Assembly: GCA_036877525.1 (NCBI GenBank)
Contig: JAZGTH010000058.1
Span: forward strand, 9,668,001 to 9,732,000
Length of the DNA: 64,000 nucleotides
Direction of reading: 5' to 3'
Origin: Chromobotia macracanthus
Lineage: Eukaryota > Chordata > Actinopteri > Cypriniformes > Botiidae
Shown here: in pieces, positions 10,347 through 21,300 of the stretch
Position numbering within the stretch: position 1 is the first letter of the stretch
Layout: every line of letters starts with the position of its first letter
Made by a program: the position numbers and the translations under genes
Notes under the pieces: generated by a model
Databases searched by the model: none
What the model was told of the DNA's origin: nothing
Seen by the model: the letters and a program-made list of their open reading frames with translations, nothing else

Positions 10347-10450
10347 ATTTTACAGCGCCTGGGCAGTGCGGAACTAAACATTGCGCGTTGTTGCCCAGCG
10401 GACTTTGCGCGGAGTAGGACGAGCGTCTGTGACGTAAGCGGAAGTTAGAC
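10347..10450 (-). promoter_or_regulatory. usp30 promoter with CRE/ETS-like motifs
   Basis: A GC-richer stretch directly upstream of the usp30 start. It contains TGACGTAA (near 10430) beside CGGAAGT, a typical CRE/ATF plus ETS pairing in TATA-less promoters. The first exon is short and its 5' end is not defined. Confidence 0.5.
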
Positions 10451-11128
10451 ATTCACAAAACTTTATTTATAATCCTGCAAAAAAAAATAAGAAGCCTAAA
10501 TCAGTGACAGAACAGAGATTCCCTTTGGAAACTTTAAGGTAAAGCAGTAATTAAAAGCAACATTGTTAAACACTGGAAAAAGGCTTGACACTCAGATAAT
10601 AAAGACAGAGAAAAATTAATATTCAAAAATTATATTAAAGCATTTTGTAACAGAGGAGAACAAATCAAAACAGAAGAGAAGAAGTCTTTAATGGCAGACG
10701 AATAAGCTATAAACAAACATACACGTGAAATATGTAAATGCAGAGAAAAGCGTGTAGGCCCTTTCATCACAGCTGGAGGAGATTTAGGCAAATGTAATCA
10801 AATCCGAAGAAAGTTTGCCTCAGGAATTAAATGTGCTGTTTAAAAGTATTGTAGAAATAGACAATGAACCGGAAGTTCATTATAAGTTCATCTGAGTTTA
10901 TTACAGAGCTTTAATGAACGAAGTTTTAACACAAAACCGATCTCATCAGGAACACGGTCTGAAATAAAGTACGTTTCGACTAAGTTGCACAGCTTGACTG
11001 ACTTTGACTTTTGACCTCAACTTCAACAGGCAATAAAACCAACACTTTCCATCAGATTGCGGTTACTGTTGACTTTTATTACTGAAGAAACACAGAGTGC
11101 ATCATCAGCCACATCTCCTGATCTCACA
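10451..11128. other. Intergenic spacer between divergent usp30 and svop
   Basis: AT-rich sequence with no convincing gene, repeat or RNA structure. The minisatellite follows immediately. Confidence 0.6.
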
Positions 11129-12220
11129 TCTCCAGAATCACCTCATCCAGAATCACCTCATCCTGAATCACCTCATCCTGAATCACCTCATCCAGGTCCG
11201 CTCATCCAGAATCACCTCATCCAGGTCCTCTCATCCAGAATCACCTCATCCAGAATCACCTCATCCAGAATCACCTCATCCAGGTCCTCTCATCCAGAAT
11301 CACCTCATCCAGGTCCTCTCATCCAGAATCACCTCATCCAGAATCACCTCATCCAGAATCATCTCATCCAGAATCACCTCATCCAGGTCCTCTCATCCAG
11401 AATCACCTCATCCAGGTCCTCTCATCCAGAATCACCTCATCCAGAATCACCTCATCCAGAATCACCTCATCCAGGCCCTCTCATCCAGAATCACCTCATC
11501 CAGAATCACCTCATCCAGGTCCTCTCATCCAGAATCACCTCATCCAGGTCCTCTCATCCAGAATCACCTCATCCAGAATCATCTCATCCAGAATCACCTC
11601 ATCCAGAATCACCTCAACCAGAATCACCTCATCCAGAATCACCTCATCCAGGTCCTCTCATCCAGAATCACCTCATCCAGAATCATCTCATCCAGAATCA
11701 CCTCATCCTGAATCATCTCATCCAGAATCACCTCATCCAGAATCACCTCATCCAGGTCCTCTCATCCAGAATCACCTCATCCAGAATCATCTCATCCAGA
11801 ATCACCTCATCCAGAATCACCTCATCCTGAATCATCTCATCCAGAATCACCTCATCCAGGTCCTCTCATCCAGAATCACCTCATCCAGAATCACCTCATC
11901 CTGAATCATCTCATCCAGAATCACCTCATCCAGAATCACCTCATCCAGGTCCTCTCATCCAGAATCACCTCATCCAGGTCCTCTCATCCAGAATCACCTC
12001 ATCCAGAATCACCTCATCCAGGTCCTCTCATCCAGAATCACCTCATCCAGGTCCTCTCATCCAGAATCACCTCATCCAGAATCATCTCATCCAGAATCAC
12101 CTCATCCAGGTCCTCTCATCCAGAATCACCTCATCCAGAATCACCTCATCCAGGTCCTCTCATCCAGAATCACCTCATCCAGAATCATCTCATCCAGAAT
12201 CATCTCATCCAGGTCCTCTC
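11129..12220 (+). repeat. 1.1 kb minisatellite of mixed 15 bp and 14 bp units
   Basis: About 74 units of TCATCCAGAATCACC (15 bp), interspersed with a 14 bp variant TCATCCAGGTCCTC and point variants (for example ATCATC, CCTGAATC). Because the 14 bp unit shifts the frame, all three plus-strand frames stay open for hundreds of bases and give spurious Ser/His/Pro-rich and Leu/Ile/Gln/Asn-rich translations. There is no spacer diversity, so it is not CRISPR. It ends about 170 bp before the svop start codon. Confidence 0.95.
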
Positions 12221-12240
12221 AGTGTCTGAGCATTACACAG

Positions 12241-12390
12241 TCGTTCAGTCTTTGGCGTGATCCAGCACCACCGAGCAGACGAGAGAAGCAGCGCCGCCCC
12301 TCCCGAGCTGTCGCTGTCCGCGGTGCTGAATCTCCGCTCGAACCCGCAGCACTGTTACGGCAATGAAACAAAGACACGGGCAGACGGATG
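12241..12390 (+). promoter_or_regulatory. svop promoter / 5' UTR
   Basis: GC-rich sequence between the minisatellite and the svop ATG. It contains GCCGCCCC and CGCTGTCCGCGGTGCTG; the latter resembles the core of an NRSF/REST site, which would fit a neuron-specific gene. This resemblance is only partial and unproven. Confidence 0.4.
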
Positions 12391-15300
12391 ATGGACGATG
12401 ATTTGTTTCAGTTGAGACAGCTGCCGTGAGTGTGTGTTTTATCCTTGTGTCGTATGCTTGAAGCCACCGTGCAAGCACTCCCGCCGCTCGGTTTTGCCCT
12501 TTTCTAGAGACGCGCGGAGCCGCAGAGATGATCACGACGCCCCGTCCACAATACGACATTATAGTTATTGATATTTAGGCCATTTATTAAGAAAAGTCAC
12601 GCCAGTGCTTGAATAACAGCGTTGAGCTAAAGCAACGGGATGCACGATGTGCTCTGTGTGTAAACAGCTCGGGTAGATTAAACTAGCAGCTTAATTCTGC
12701 CAAAGAGTAACGTAATGGTGAATAAAACAACCATTTGTGTCATCTAGGCATTGTGCATGAGGTCATCTGCTGAGAAATGCATCGGTCCTCCATGTGTATT
12801 CACACTGAATCTTCTCCTGTGATATATAAAATCATAACCTGGGCCCTCAGGTGGGATTTGTTCACCCAGGGCCATGTCATTTAAAGACACATGGGTTACT
12901 CCATTCAGCACTTTACACTGTTCATACATTATATTTCTAACCCCGGGTCAAAAGTGATCTTAACCCAGTGTTAACAAAGAGGTTGAATGTGTAATGCGTA
13001 AATGTAAATGCTGGTTTGTTTCTTTTTTATGTTGTAAACCAGCTAGAACAAAATAGTTGTACTGTAAATCAGCTAAGACAATTTTCACGTTTATATGGTC
13101 AGCCATAAACAGCAAGACATCTTGGTTTATGACTTGTAAGTTAGTAGTATCAGTACAGGTCAGAACAAGTTCTAGATAAATTGTCTTTCATTAATTTTTA
13201 TTAGATTTATGCGTTTTTGTTTACAAGACACTTTTGCTTAAAGCAACTTATGGGAATACAGTTCTATACATTTGTTCAATTAGTAATTTGTTCTTTGTGA
13301 TTTAAACCCATGACTTTAGTGTTGCTAGCGTTATACCAGTTGAGCTGCATTTCAGCATGTTTATAATGTTGTGTTGTGCTAAAGCTCTTTCACTGATTTT
13401 GAATAAAAGGCCTGCTTATGGCACTCCTGTACCGCTGGTACTTGGCGGTCGGCCCAGTCACCATTTGACAGCAATGCAGAAATCTTATTTCCTATTTTCA
13501 TAGGCTGAATTTCTCTATACCTGATGGAAAGAATACAGAGAAAGTCATTGTCACAAACACGCTTCATTCCCATCATCTTCTTTATGATGTGGAGCTCAGC
13601 TGGTCTCTGTATTCATTCTGTATGGATGGTTTTAGTGTATCTGGGTTTTGGTTATTTGTTTGCTCTTGGATAAACATGCCTGACTCATTTTGTCTCTGCT
13701 GAGCTGGGGAGGTCAGCTGAAGTCTTTTGTTTAATTACACTTCCTGTCTGCACATGAAAGCTATATTGCCTGTAGTGACGTTGCGAGAGTGGCAATCACA
13801 GTAATTAATCCACTGGATATCTGTGTGCTCCTCTTACCCAGCTAGAAATGTTAGGCTGTATGAGTATTTCTGTAACATTTCCATTACATAACAAAAACGT
13901 TAAAAAGGTTAATGTTAAAAAAACATTGAAAGGAATGTTCAAAATATCCAGGTTTGGACGTTGTACTAACATGATTGCTTGATTATAAGAATGTTATTCA
14001 AACATTTTTTAATTCTGTAATGTTTTTAAAACGTTCCAATAACTACACAAGAATAACATTTTTTAAAATATATAATATATAATATAAAAGACATGCTTTA
14101 CTAATGTTACTGCAATAACGATCCCTGTTAGCTGGATATTTATGGCTGTATATATTTACAGTGATGTGTTGTTGTTGTTTTTAAATGGTGGTTTCTCATT
14201 CATTAGGAAAATTCCTGTCATTCAGTCGCTCCATACACTGACAGCAGGCTGTCGGTTGTGAGTGTCGGTTTCAGACATTACTCCACTGTGTCTTCACACA
14301 TTGTATCTAATTTGCAGGCCATTCTGTTTTCTCTCTCACTCGTGCTTTTTTCAAAGAACACCAGAACAGGGGCTGCGCAGATAGGAAACGCTCTCGTCAC
14401 CTTGAAAACAACTTCTTATGATATGCATCATTCAGTCCTGCACATTGCAGCTGCATTCTACATACAGATGCATGTTCTAATGTGTTTTCTTATTGTTCTG
14501 TTTTAAAATTGTAGCTGCTGTAGTCTGTGTATATGATGACTATATGATGGTACTGTAATGAGTATATGGGGTATATGGGTAGCCCACAGGGTACTTGAAC
14601 GCACACCTGAGGGTACTTTCATTTTTGCTTTGTTAGTCCTAAAAGTAAGAAAAGTACATTTTAAATTACAAATATAAGAGCTGTCAAATAAATAACGGAA
14701 TGAAAAATAAGTAAAGGTAGTGTCATCAATTTCAGAGAGGCTAAAAATAGCAAGCATAAGATCCCGCCCTCCCTTCAGAAGGCTTTCCAAAGACACACCT
14801 TCAGCATGTGAATGCATACACAGGTTTAGACAGACAAGTGGGGCATCCTATCATAGCATTTGGATTGAATCCAGTGATTGGACAAACATTTTATGGTCCC
14901 GTGCATTCCACAGAAGATATATAAATAAAGATATATAAATATTTATCTGTGTGTAAACAGCTCGGGTAGATTAAACTAGCAGCTTAATTCTGCCAAAGAG
15001 TAACGTAATGGTGAATAAAACAACCATTTGTGTCATCTAGGCATTGTGCATGAGGTCATCTGCTGAGAAATGCATCGGTCCTCCATGTGTATTCACACTG
15101 AATCTTCTCCTGTGATATATAAAATCATAACCTGGGCCCTCAGGTGGGATTTGTTCACCCAGGGCCATGTCATTTAAAGACACATGGGTTACTCCATTCA
15201 GCACTTTACACTGTTCATACATTATATTTCTAACCCCGGGTCAAAAGTGATCTTAACCCAGTGTTAACAAAGAGGTTGAATGTGTAATGCGTAAATGTAA

Positions 15301-18300
15301 ATGCTGGTTTGTTTCTTTTTTATGTTGTAAACCAGCTAGAACAAAATAGTTGTACTGTAAATCAGCTAAGACAATTTTCACGTTTATATGGTCAGCCATA
15401 AACAGCAAGACGTCTTGGTTTATGACTTGTAAGTTAGTAGTATCAGTACAGGTCAGAACAAGTTCTAGATAAATTGTCTTTCATTAATTTTTATTAGATT
15501 TATGCGTTTTTGTTTACAAGACACTTTTGCTTAAAGCAACTTATGGGAATACAGTCCTATACATTTGTTCAATTAGTAATTTGTTCTTTGTGATTTAAAC
15601 CCATGACTTTAGTGTTGCTAGCGTTATACCAGTTGAGCTGCATTTCAGCATGTTTATAATGTTGTGTTGTGCTAAAGCTCTTTCACTGATTTTGAATAAA
15701 AGGCCTGCTTATGGCACTCCTGTACCGCTGGTACTTGGCGGTCGGCCCAGTCACCATTTGACAGCATTGCAGAAATCTTATTTCCTATTTTCATAGGCTG
15801 AATTTCTCTATACCTGATGGAAAGAATACAGAGAAAGTCATTGTCACAAACACGCTTCATTCCCATCATCTTCTTTATGATGTGGAGCTCAGCTGGTCTC
15901 TGTATTCATTCTGTATGGATGGTTTTAGTGTATCTGGGTTTTGGTTATTTGTTTGCTCTTGGATAAACATGCCTGACTCATTTTGTCTCTGCTGAGCTGG
16001 GGAGGTCAGCTGAAGTCTTTTGTTTAATTACACTTCCTGTCTGCACATGAAAGCTATATTGCCTGTAGTGACGTTGCGAGAGTGGCAATCACAGTAATTA
16101 ATCCACTGGATATCTGTGTGCTCCTCTTACCCAGCTAGAAATGTTAGGCTGTATGAGTATTTCTGTAACATTTCCATTACATAACAAAAACGTTAAAAAG
16201 GTTAATGTTAAAAAAAATTGAAAGGAATGTTCAAAATATCCAGTTTTTGGACGTTGTACTAACATGATTGCTTGGTTATAAGAATGTTATTCAAACATTT
16301 TTTAATTCTGTAATGTTTTTAAAACGTTCCAATAACTACTCAAGAATAAAAAATTTTAAAATATATAATATATAATATAAAAGACATGCTTTACTAATGT
16401 TACTGCAATAACGATCCCTGTTAGCTGGATATTTATGGCTGTATATATTTACAGTGATGTGTTGTTGTTGTTTTTAAATGGTGGTTTCTCATTCATTAGG
16501 AAAATTCCTGTCATTCAGTCGCTCCATACACTGACAGCAGGCTGTCGGTTGTGAGTGTCGGTTTCAGACATTACTCCACTGTGTCTTCACACATTGTATC
16601 TAATTTGCAGGCCATTCTGTTTTCTCTCTCACTCGTGCTTTTTTCAAAGAACACCAGAACAGGGGCTGCGCAGATAGGAAACGCTCTCGTCACCTTGAAA
16701 ACAACTTCTTATGATATGCATCATTCAGTCCTGCACATTGCAGCTGCATTCTACATACAGATGCATGTTCTAATGTGTTTTCTTATTGTTCTGTTTTAAA
16801 ATTGTAGCTGCTGTAGTCTGTGTATATGATGACTATATGATGGTACTGTAATGAGTATATGGGGTATATGGGTAGCCCACAGGGTACTTGAACGCACACC
16901 TGAGGGTACTTTCATTTTTGCTTTGTTAGTCCTAAAAGTAAGAAAAGTACATTTTAAATTACAAATATAAGAGCTGTCAAATAAATAACGGAATGAAAAA
17001 TAAGTAAAGGTAGTGTCATCAATTTCAGAGAGGCTAAAAATAGCAAGCATAAGATCCCGCCCTCCCTTCAGAAGGCTTTTCAAAGACACACCTTCAGCAT
17101 GTGAATGCATACACAGGTTTAGACAGACAAGTGGGGCATCCTATCATAGCATTTGGATTGAATCCAGTGATTGGACAAACATTTTATGGTCCCGTGCATT
17201 CCACAGAAGATATATAAATGAAGATATATAAATATTTATTTATATTTATATATTTAGACCATTTTACTGTGAGGATGTGAAAAGACGTTCAACCAGCATA
17301 ACAAAAAATGTTTTTGGATAAACCCTGCCTTTAATCACATGCATGGTTATAAAATAACAGACTCTGTATTTCTCAAACAGCTTTGGTTTAAGAGGAAACT
17401 GTTTATTAGAGTGTGTTACTGTCAGATGTTCTCACTGGAGATATACTGCCTTTTTTAGTTTCACAGCTTTGATGTTTCAGAAATGTGTCATTCTGAATGA
17501 CCTGGTAGATCATCTCATTGGCCGTCTGTTTCTGTGGCAGGGTGGTGAAATTTCGACGTACAGGTGAAAGCACTCGTTCTGAGGATGAGTGTGGCGGCAG
17601 GGATGAGGCTCTGCAGGCAGAGGGAATGCGCTCGGACATGGAGTCCGTTTCCCTGGCTGATGGGGCTCCAGTGCCACGGGAGTTTGCTAATCCCACTGAT
17701 GGTATGACTGGATGCTTGTCTACTAAACACACAAAAATGCTTTTGGAAAAAATCTTAAAACATCTCTACTGGAATGCTTGCTGTCATTAGAGCAAAAGCC
17801 AAAATACAGAAATCCAAAACTAATTCTTATTATACCCGTCAATGATCATTCATAATTGTTATGCTGATAATATAATAGTTATATTATGCAAATAATTGTT
17901 GATATTATGTATTAATTTTTTGATAAGATCTGAGATTATTATTAATCAGATTTGATACATTTTTGTTGATTTAATTTCCATGATTTAAAAAGTAGTCTTT
18001 CTCTCGCTCTCTGTCTCTCTCTCTCTCTTTCTTTCTTTCTTTTCCGCTGTTTGTATTTGTCTGTTTCTCAACAGATACCTTTATGATTGAGGATGCAGTG
18101 GAGGCTATCGGCTTTGGGACTTTCCAGTGGAAACTTTCTATCCTGACTGGACTTTCATGGGTAAAATAGGGAACAACTGTTGTATCCTCTCAACAATGTG
18201 ATTAGGAATTTGTATCAAGTGCATCTTCAGCTCATCTATTGGACAAACGTGTCATTGGTGGCCTGAAAAGTCAGGCACAGCAGATGGTTTGTTCTGTATT

Positions 18301-21300
18301 TGAGTACATGTGGTGATGATTGTGTGCAGATGGCCGATGCCATGGAGATGATGATTCTTAGTATTCTGGCCCCTCAGCTGCACTGTGAGTGGGCACTGCC
18401 CAGCTGGGAGGTGGCACTGCTAACCTCGGTACTCTGTTCTCTCACCACACTCAATAATGGTTGTTGAATTGATTCAGCTGTTCCAGAATGAATAAAAACG
18501 GAACAACTATCTTTCTCTGTATCTTTTTAACACAGGCCGTTTTATTGGAATGATGATCAGTTCTTCTCTATGGGGGAACATATCTGATAAATATGGGAGG
18601 AAAACAGTGAGTATGTTTGAGGATTAAAAGTAGAGCTACTTACAAATTCAACCGTATAGCTATTTATAATACCACTGTGCACCTTCAGGGAAGATCAGAT
18701 TTGTGTGTGTGTCCTGGTATTAACTACATTATGGGGACCACATGTCCTCACAAATATAGTAAGACCAGTACATTTTGACCTTGTTGGCATTTTTTAGGTC
18801 CCCATGAGGAAGCAAGCTTATAAATCATACAGAATGATCTTATTTTGAAAATCTAAAATAATAGAAAGTTTTCTGTGATGTTAGGTTCAGAGGCAGAGTT
18901 AGTGTAGGGGGACAGAATATACAGCTTGTACAGTATAAAAATCATTATGTCTATGGAATGTTTTCAATCAAACATGAAAACCCAGTGTGTGTGTGTATGG
19001 TAGGGTCTGAAGATGAGTGTGTTGTGGACCCTGTTTTATGGCCTCCTCAGTGCATTTGCACCGATATATGGATGGATTCTGTTTCTCAGAGCTCTGGTAG
19101 GCTTCGGCATTGGAGGTGCTCCACAATCGTAAGTGTGACAGTAAACAAGAAACTATACATACAAGTAAATAATGATTTATTGGTAATTTGCAGAACCTCT
19201 AACCTTACTTTCTTTTATTGACGTGAGTGTTATGAATTTTCATGCAGCAAAATTACAGAAAACTCACAAAACTTTTATTCTCTTGCCCAAGAGTAACATT
19301 GTATGCTGAGTTTCTCCCCATGAGGTCCAGAGCCACTTGCATTCTGTTGATAGAGGTAAAAATTCTGTTCTATTCTGTTCTTTATATTTACATACAACAA
19401 AGCCTGAGATCTGACTAAGATCATTAAAATATTGTATTCTATTCTATTCTTTAAGTTCTTTTTGCATTCGTTTTTTTGGACAATACATTTGTCTAAATCT
19501 CTTTAAAATGTTTTTGTGCTGTTTTGTAGATCTTCTGGGCTCTGGGAACAGTATTTGAAGTGCTGCTGGCCATTTTGGTGATGCCAACACTGGGCTGGCG
19601 CTGGCTGCTTGCCCTGTCCACAATTCCACTCTTCATTTTTGCTATACTTTGCTTTGTAAGTTTGACTTCTCAAATATTGGTTTGTTGTTTTCTGTAACGG
19701 CTGGCTATGAACAGAACAAAGCTGTGTGTGTAGTGTGATTAACATATTGATGAACCAGTATGTAAACAGAGTGTTAATAAAACAGTGGCTGCCAGAGAGC
19801 GCTCGCTATGATGTCCTGACAGGAAATCAGGAGAAGGCTCTGAGCACGCTCAAACGCATCGCTACAGAGAACAAGGTGCCCATGCCACTGGGAAAACTCA
19901 TTGTGGCCAGACAGGTGAAGTACTAATGTACCTTCTGTATGTTGCTGTATCCCAAACATTCAAAATGTTATATTGAATGTTCTAGGAACTAAACATTTTG
20001 TTCCACTAACAACTTAAGAATATTGGTTTATATATATAGTCCGCAAAAACGTTTTTGAGGACTTTGAGAGAACTTTGAGAATGTTCTCTGTTAGCTGGGA
20101 CATCAGTCTTAGCCTGCATACTCTGCTTTGTGTTTTTCCGTGTAAAAAAACTTTTTCTTTTTAGTCATCTTCAATTTGGGGTGTAATTAGTGTTTTTATA
20201 TGTTGCTATGATGTTCCTCTAATGTTTAGGAGGACAGGGGGAAAATTCAAGATCTTTTCTCTCCACACTTTCGCTGGACCACTGTTCTGCTCTGGTTCAT
20301 ATGGTAACAGGATCTATAAATTGTTGTTAAGACACATGTAATCACACATTCACATTTAATCACATATTTAATACTTTCTGTAAACTGATCGGTTAATGTT
20401 TAAAGAGACATTTTGTTTTCTACAGGATGTGAATGAACAGTTTGTGGTGCTTATCTTCACTGCTCCACTCTCATATGTTCTGTGTTGTAGGTTCTCGAAT
20501 GCGTTCTCTTATTATGGTGTGGTTCTGCTGACCACTGAGCTTTTCCAGGAGGGAGGGGCCTGCGTTCGTGAGTGACAGCTACCATGTTTAAAAAATAATA
20601 AAGATGACGCTGCCTACTGTTTTTAAAAATACTTTGAAAAATATAGATACTTAGTATAGAGCATAAATATAGATATAGATACTACACAGTGCACTGAACT
20701 ATAGAGTGATTTGCATGTTAGTATGCTATTTCTAACAGTTTTTGAATAGTTTTGTCCTGTGTCGCCCCCTAGAGGCGAAGGGCAGTAAAATGGATCCAAG
20801 TTGTAGTTTGGAGTGCAAGTATCTGAATTCAGACGATTACAAAGACCTTCTCTGGACCACACTGTCTGAGTTTCCAGGTACACGCTTGAATAGTGAATAA
20901 CACATCTCACTTTTAGATACAGTAATGTACATTAAAGGCAGGTGAAAAGCGATGCACCACTGTTTGAATTCTGAAAGTAACAAAAATGTTGAAAAAGGTT
21001 ATTTGGAAGGTTTTGGGAACATTCAGGACATCCGGTTTTTGGACGTTGTATTAATGTCATTGCTTGGTTATAAGAACATTATTCAAACATTTTCTTTTAT
21101 TCTGTAACATTCTGCAACGCTCCACTAACAACTTAGGAATTCGGTTTTGATATATGATATAAAATGCTAAGAAAACATTCTACTAACGTAAAGTACATTA
21201 AAGGCAGGGGAAAAGCAGCAGTGTTTTGAATTGTAATAGGTCTAACACACTGATGCTTCACAGGCCTGCTTGTGACCCTGTGGGCGATTGATCGCTTGGG

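Larger units (their letters stand above)
12653..14945 (+). repeat. Tandem duplication in svop intron 1, copy 1 (2,293 bp)
   Basis: Directly followed by a near-identical copy at an offset of exactly 2,293 bp. By eye only about a dozen substitutions and small balanced indels separate the two, so identity is about 99%. It contains no exon. It carries a tRNA-SINE fragment and a family A element. Confidence 0.95.
14946..17238 (+). repeat. Tandem duplication in svop intron 1, copy 2 (2,293 bp)
   Basis: Second copy of 12653-14945. Differences from copy 1 concentrate in and around the family A element (for example near 16215-16365). The right junction follows an ATATATAAATATTTAT stretch. At most one or two bases of microhomology are visible at the breakpoints. 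Confidence 0.95.

Noticed and set aside
11057..11830. 257-codon and 204-codon open frames rich in Ser/His/Pro and Asn/His/Leu
   Set aside because: They are translations of the 14/15 bp minisatellite. All three plus frames are open for the same trivial reason, and there is no start context or non-repeat domain.
11129..12220. Possible CRISPR array
   Set aside because: Units abut with no unique spacers, and the setting is a vertebrate genome.
12744..17231. Paired identical short frames at a 2,293 bp offset (61, 65, 82, 104 and 72 codons)
   Set aside because: They are copied non-coding sequence within the svop intron duplication. They have no protein character and run on both strands.
17406..17790. 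108- and 90-codon frames on both strands
   Set aside because: Only the plus-strand segment 17541-17701 is coding (svop exon 2). The rest is intron or the antisense shadow.
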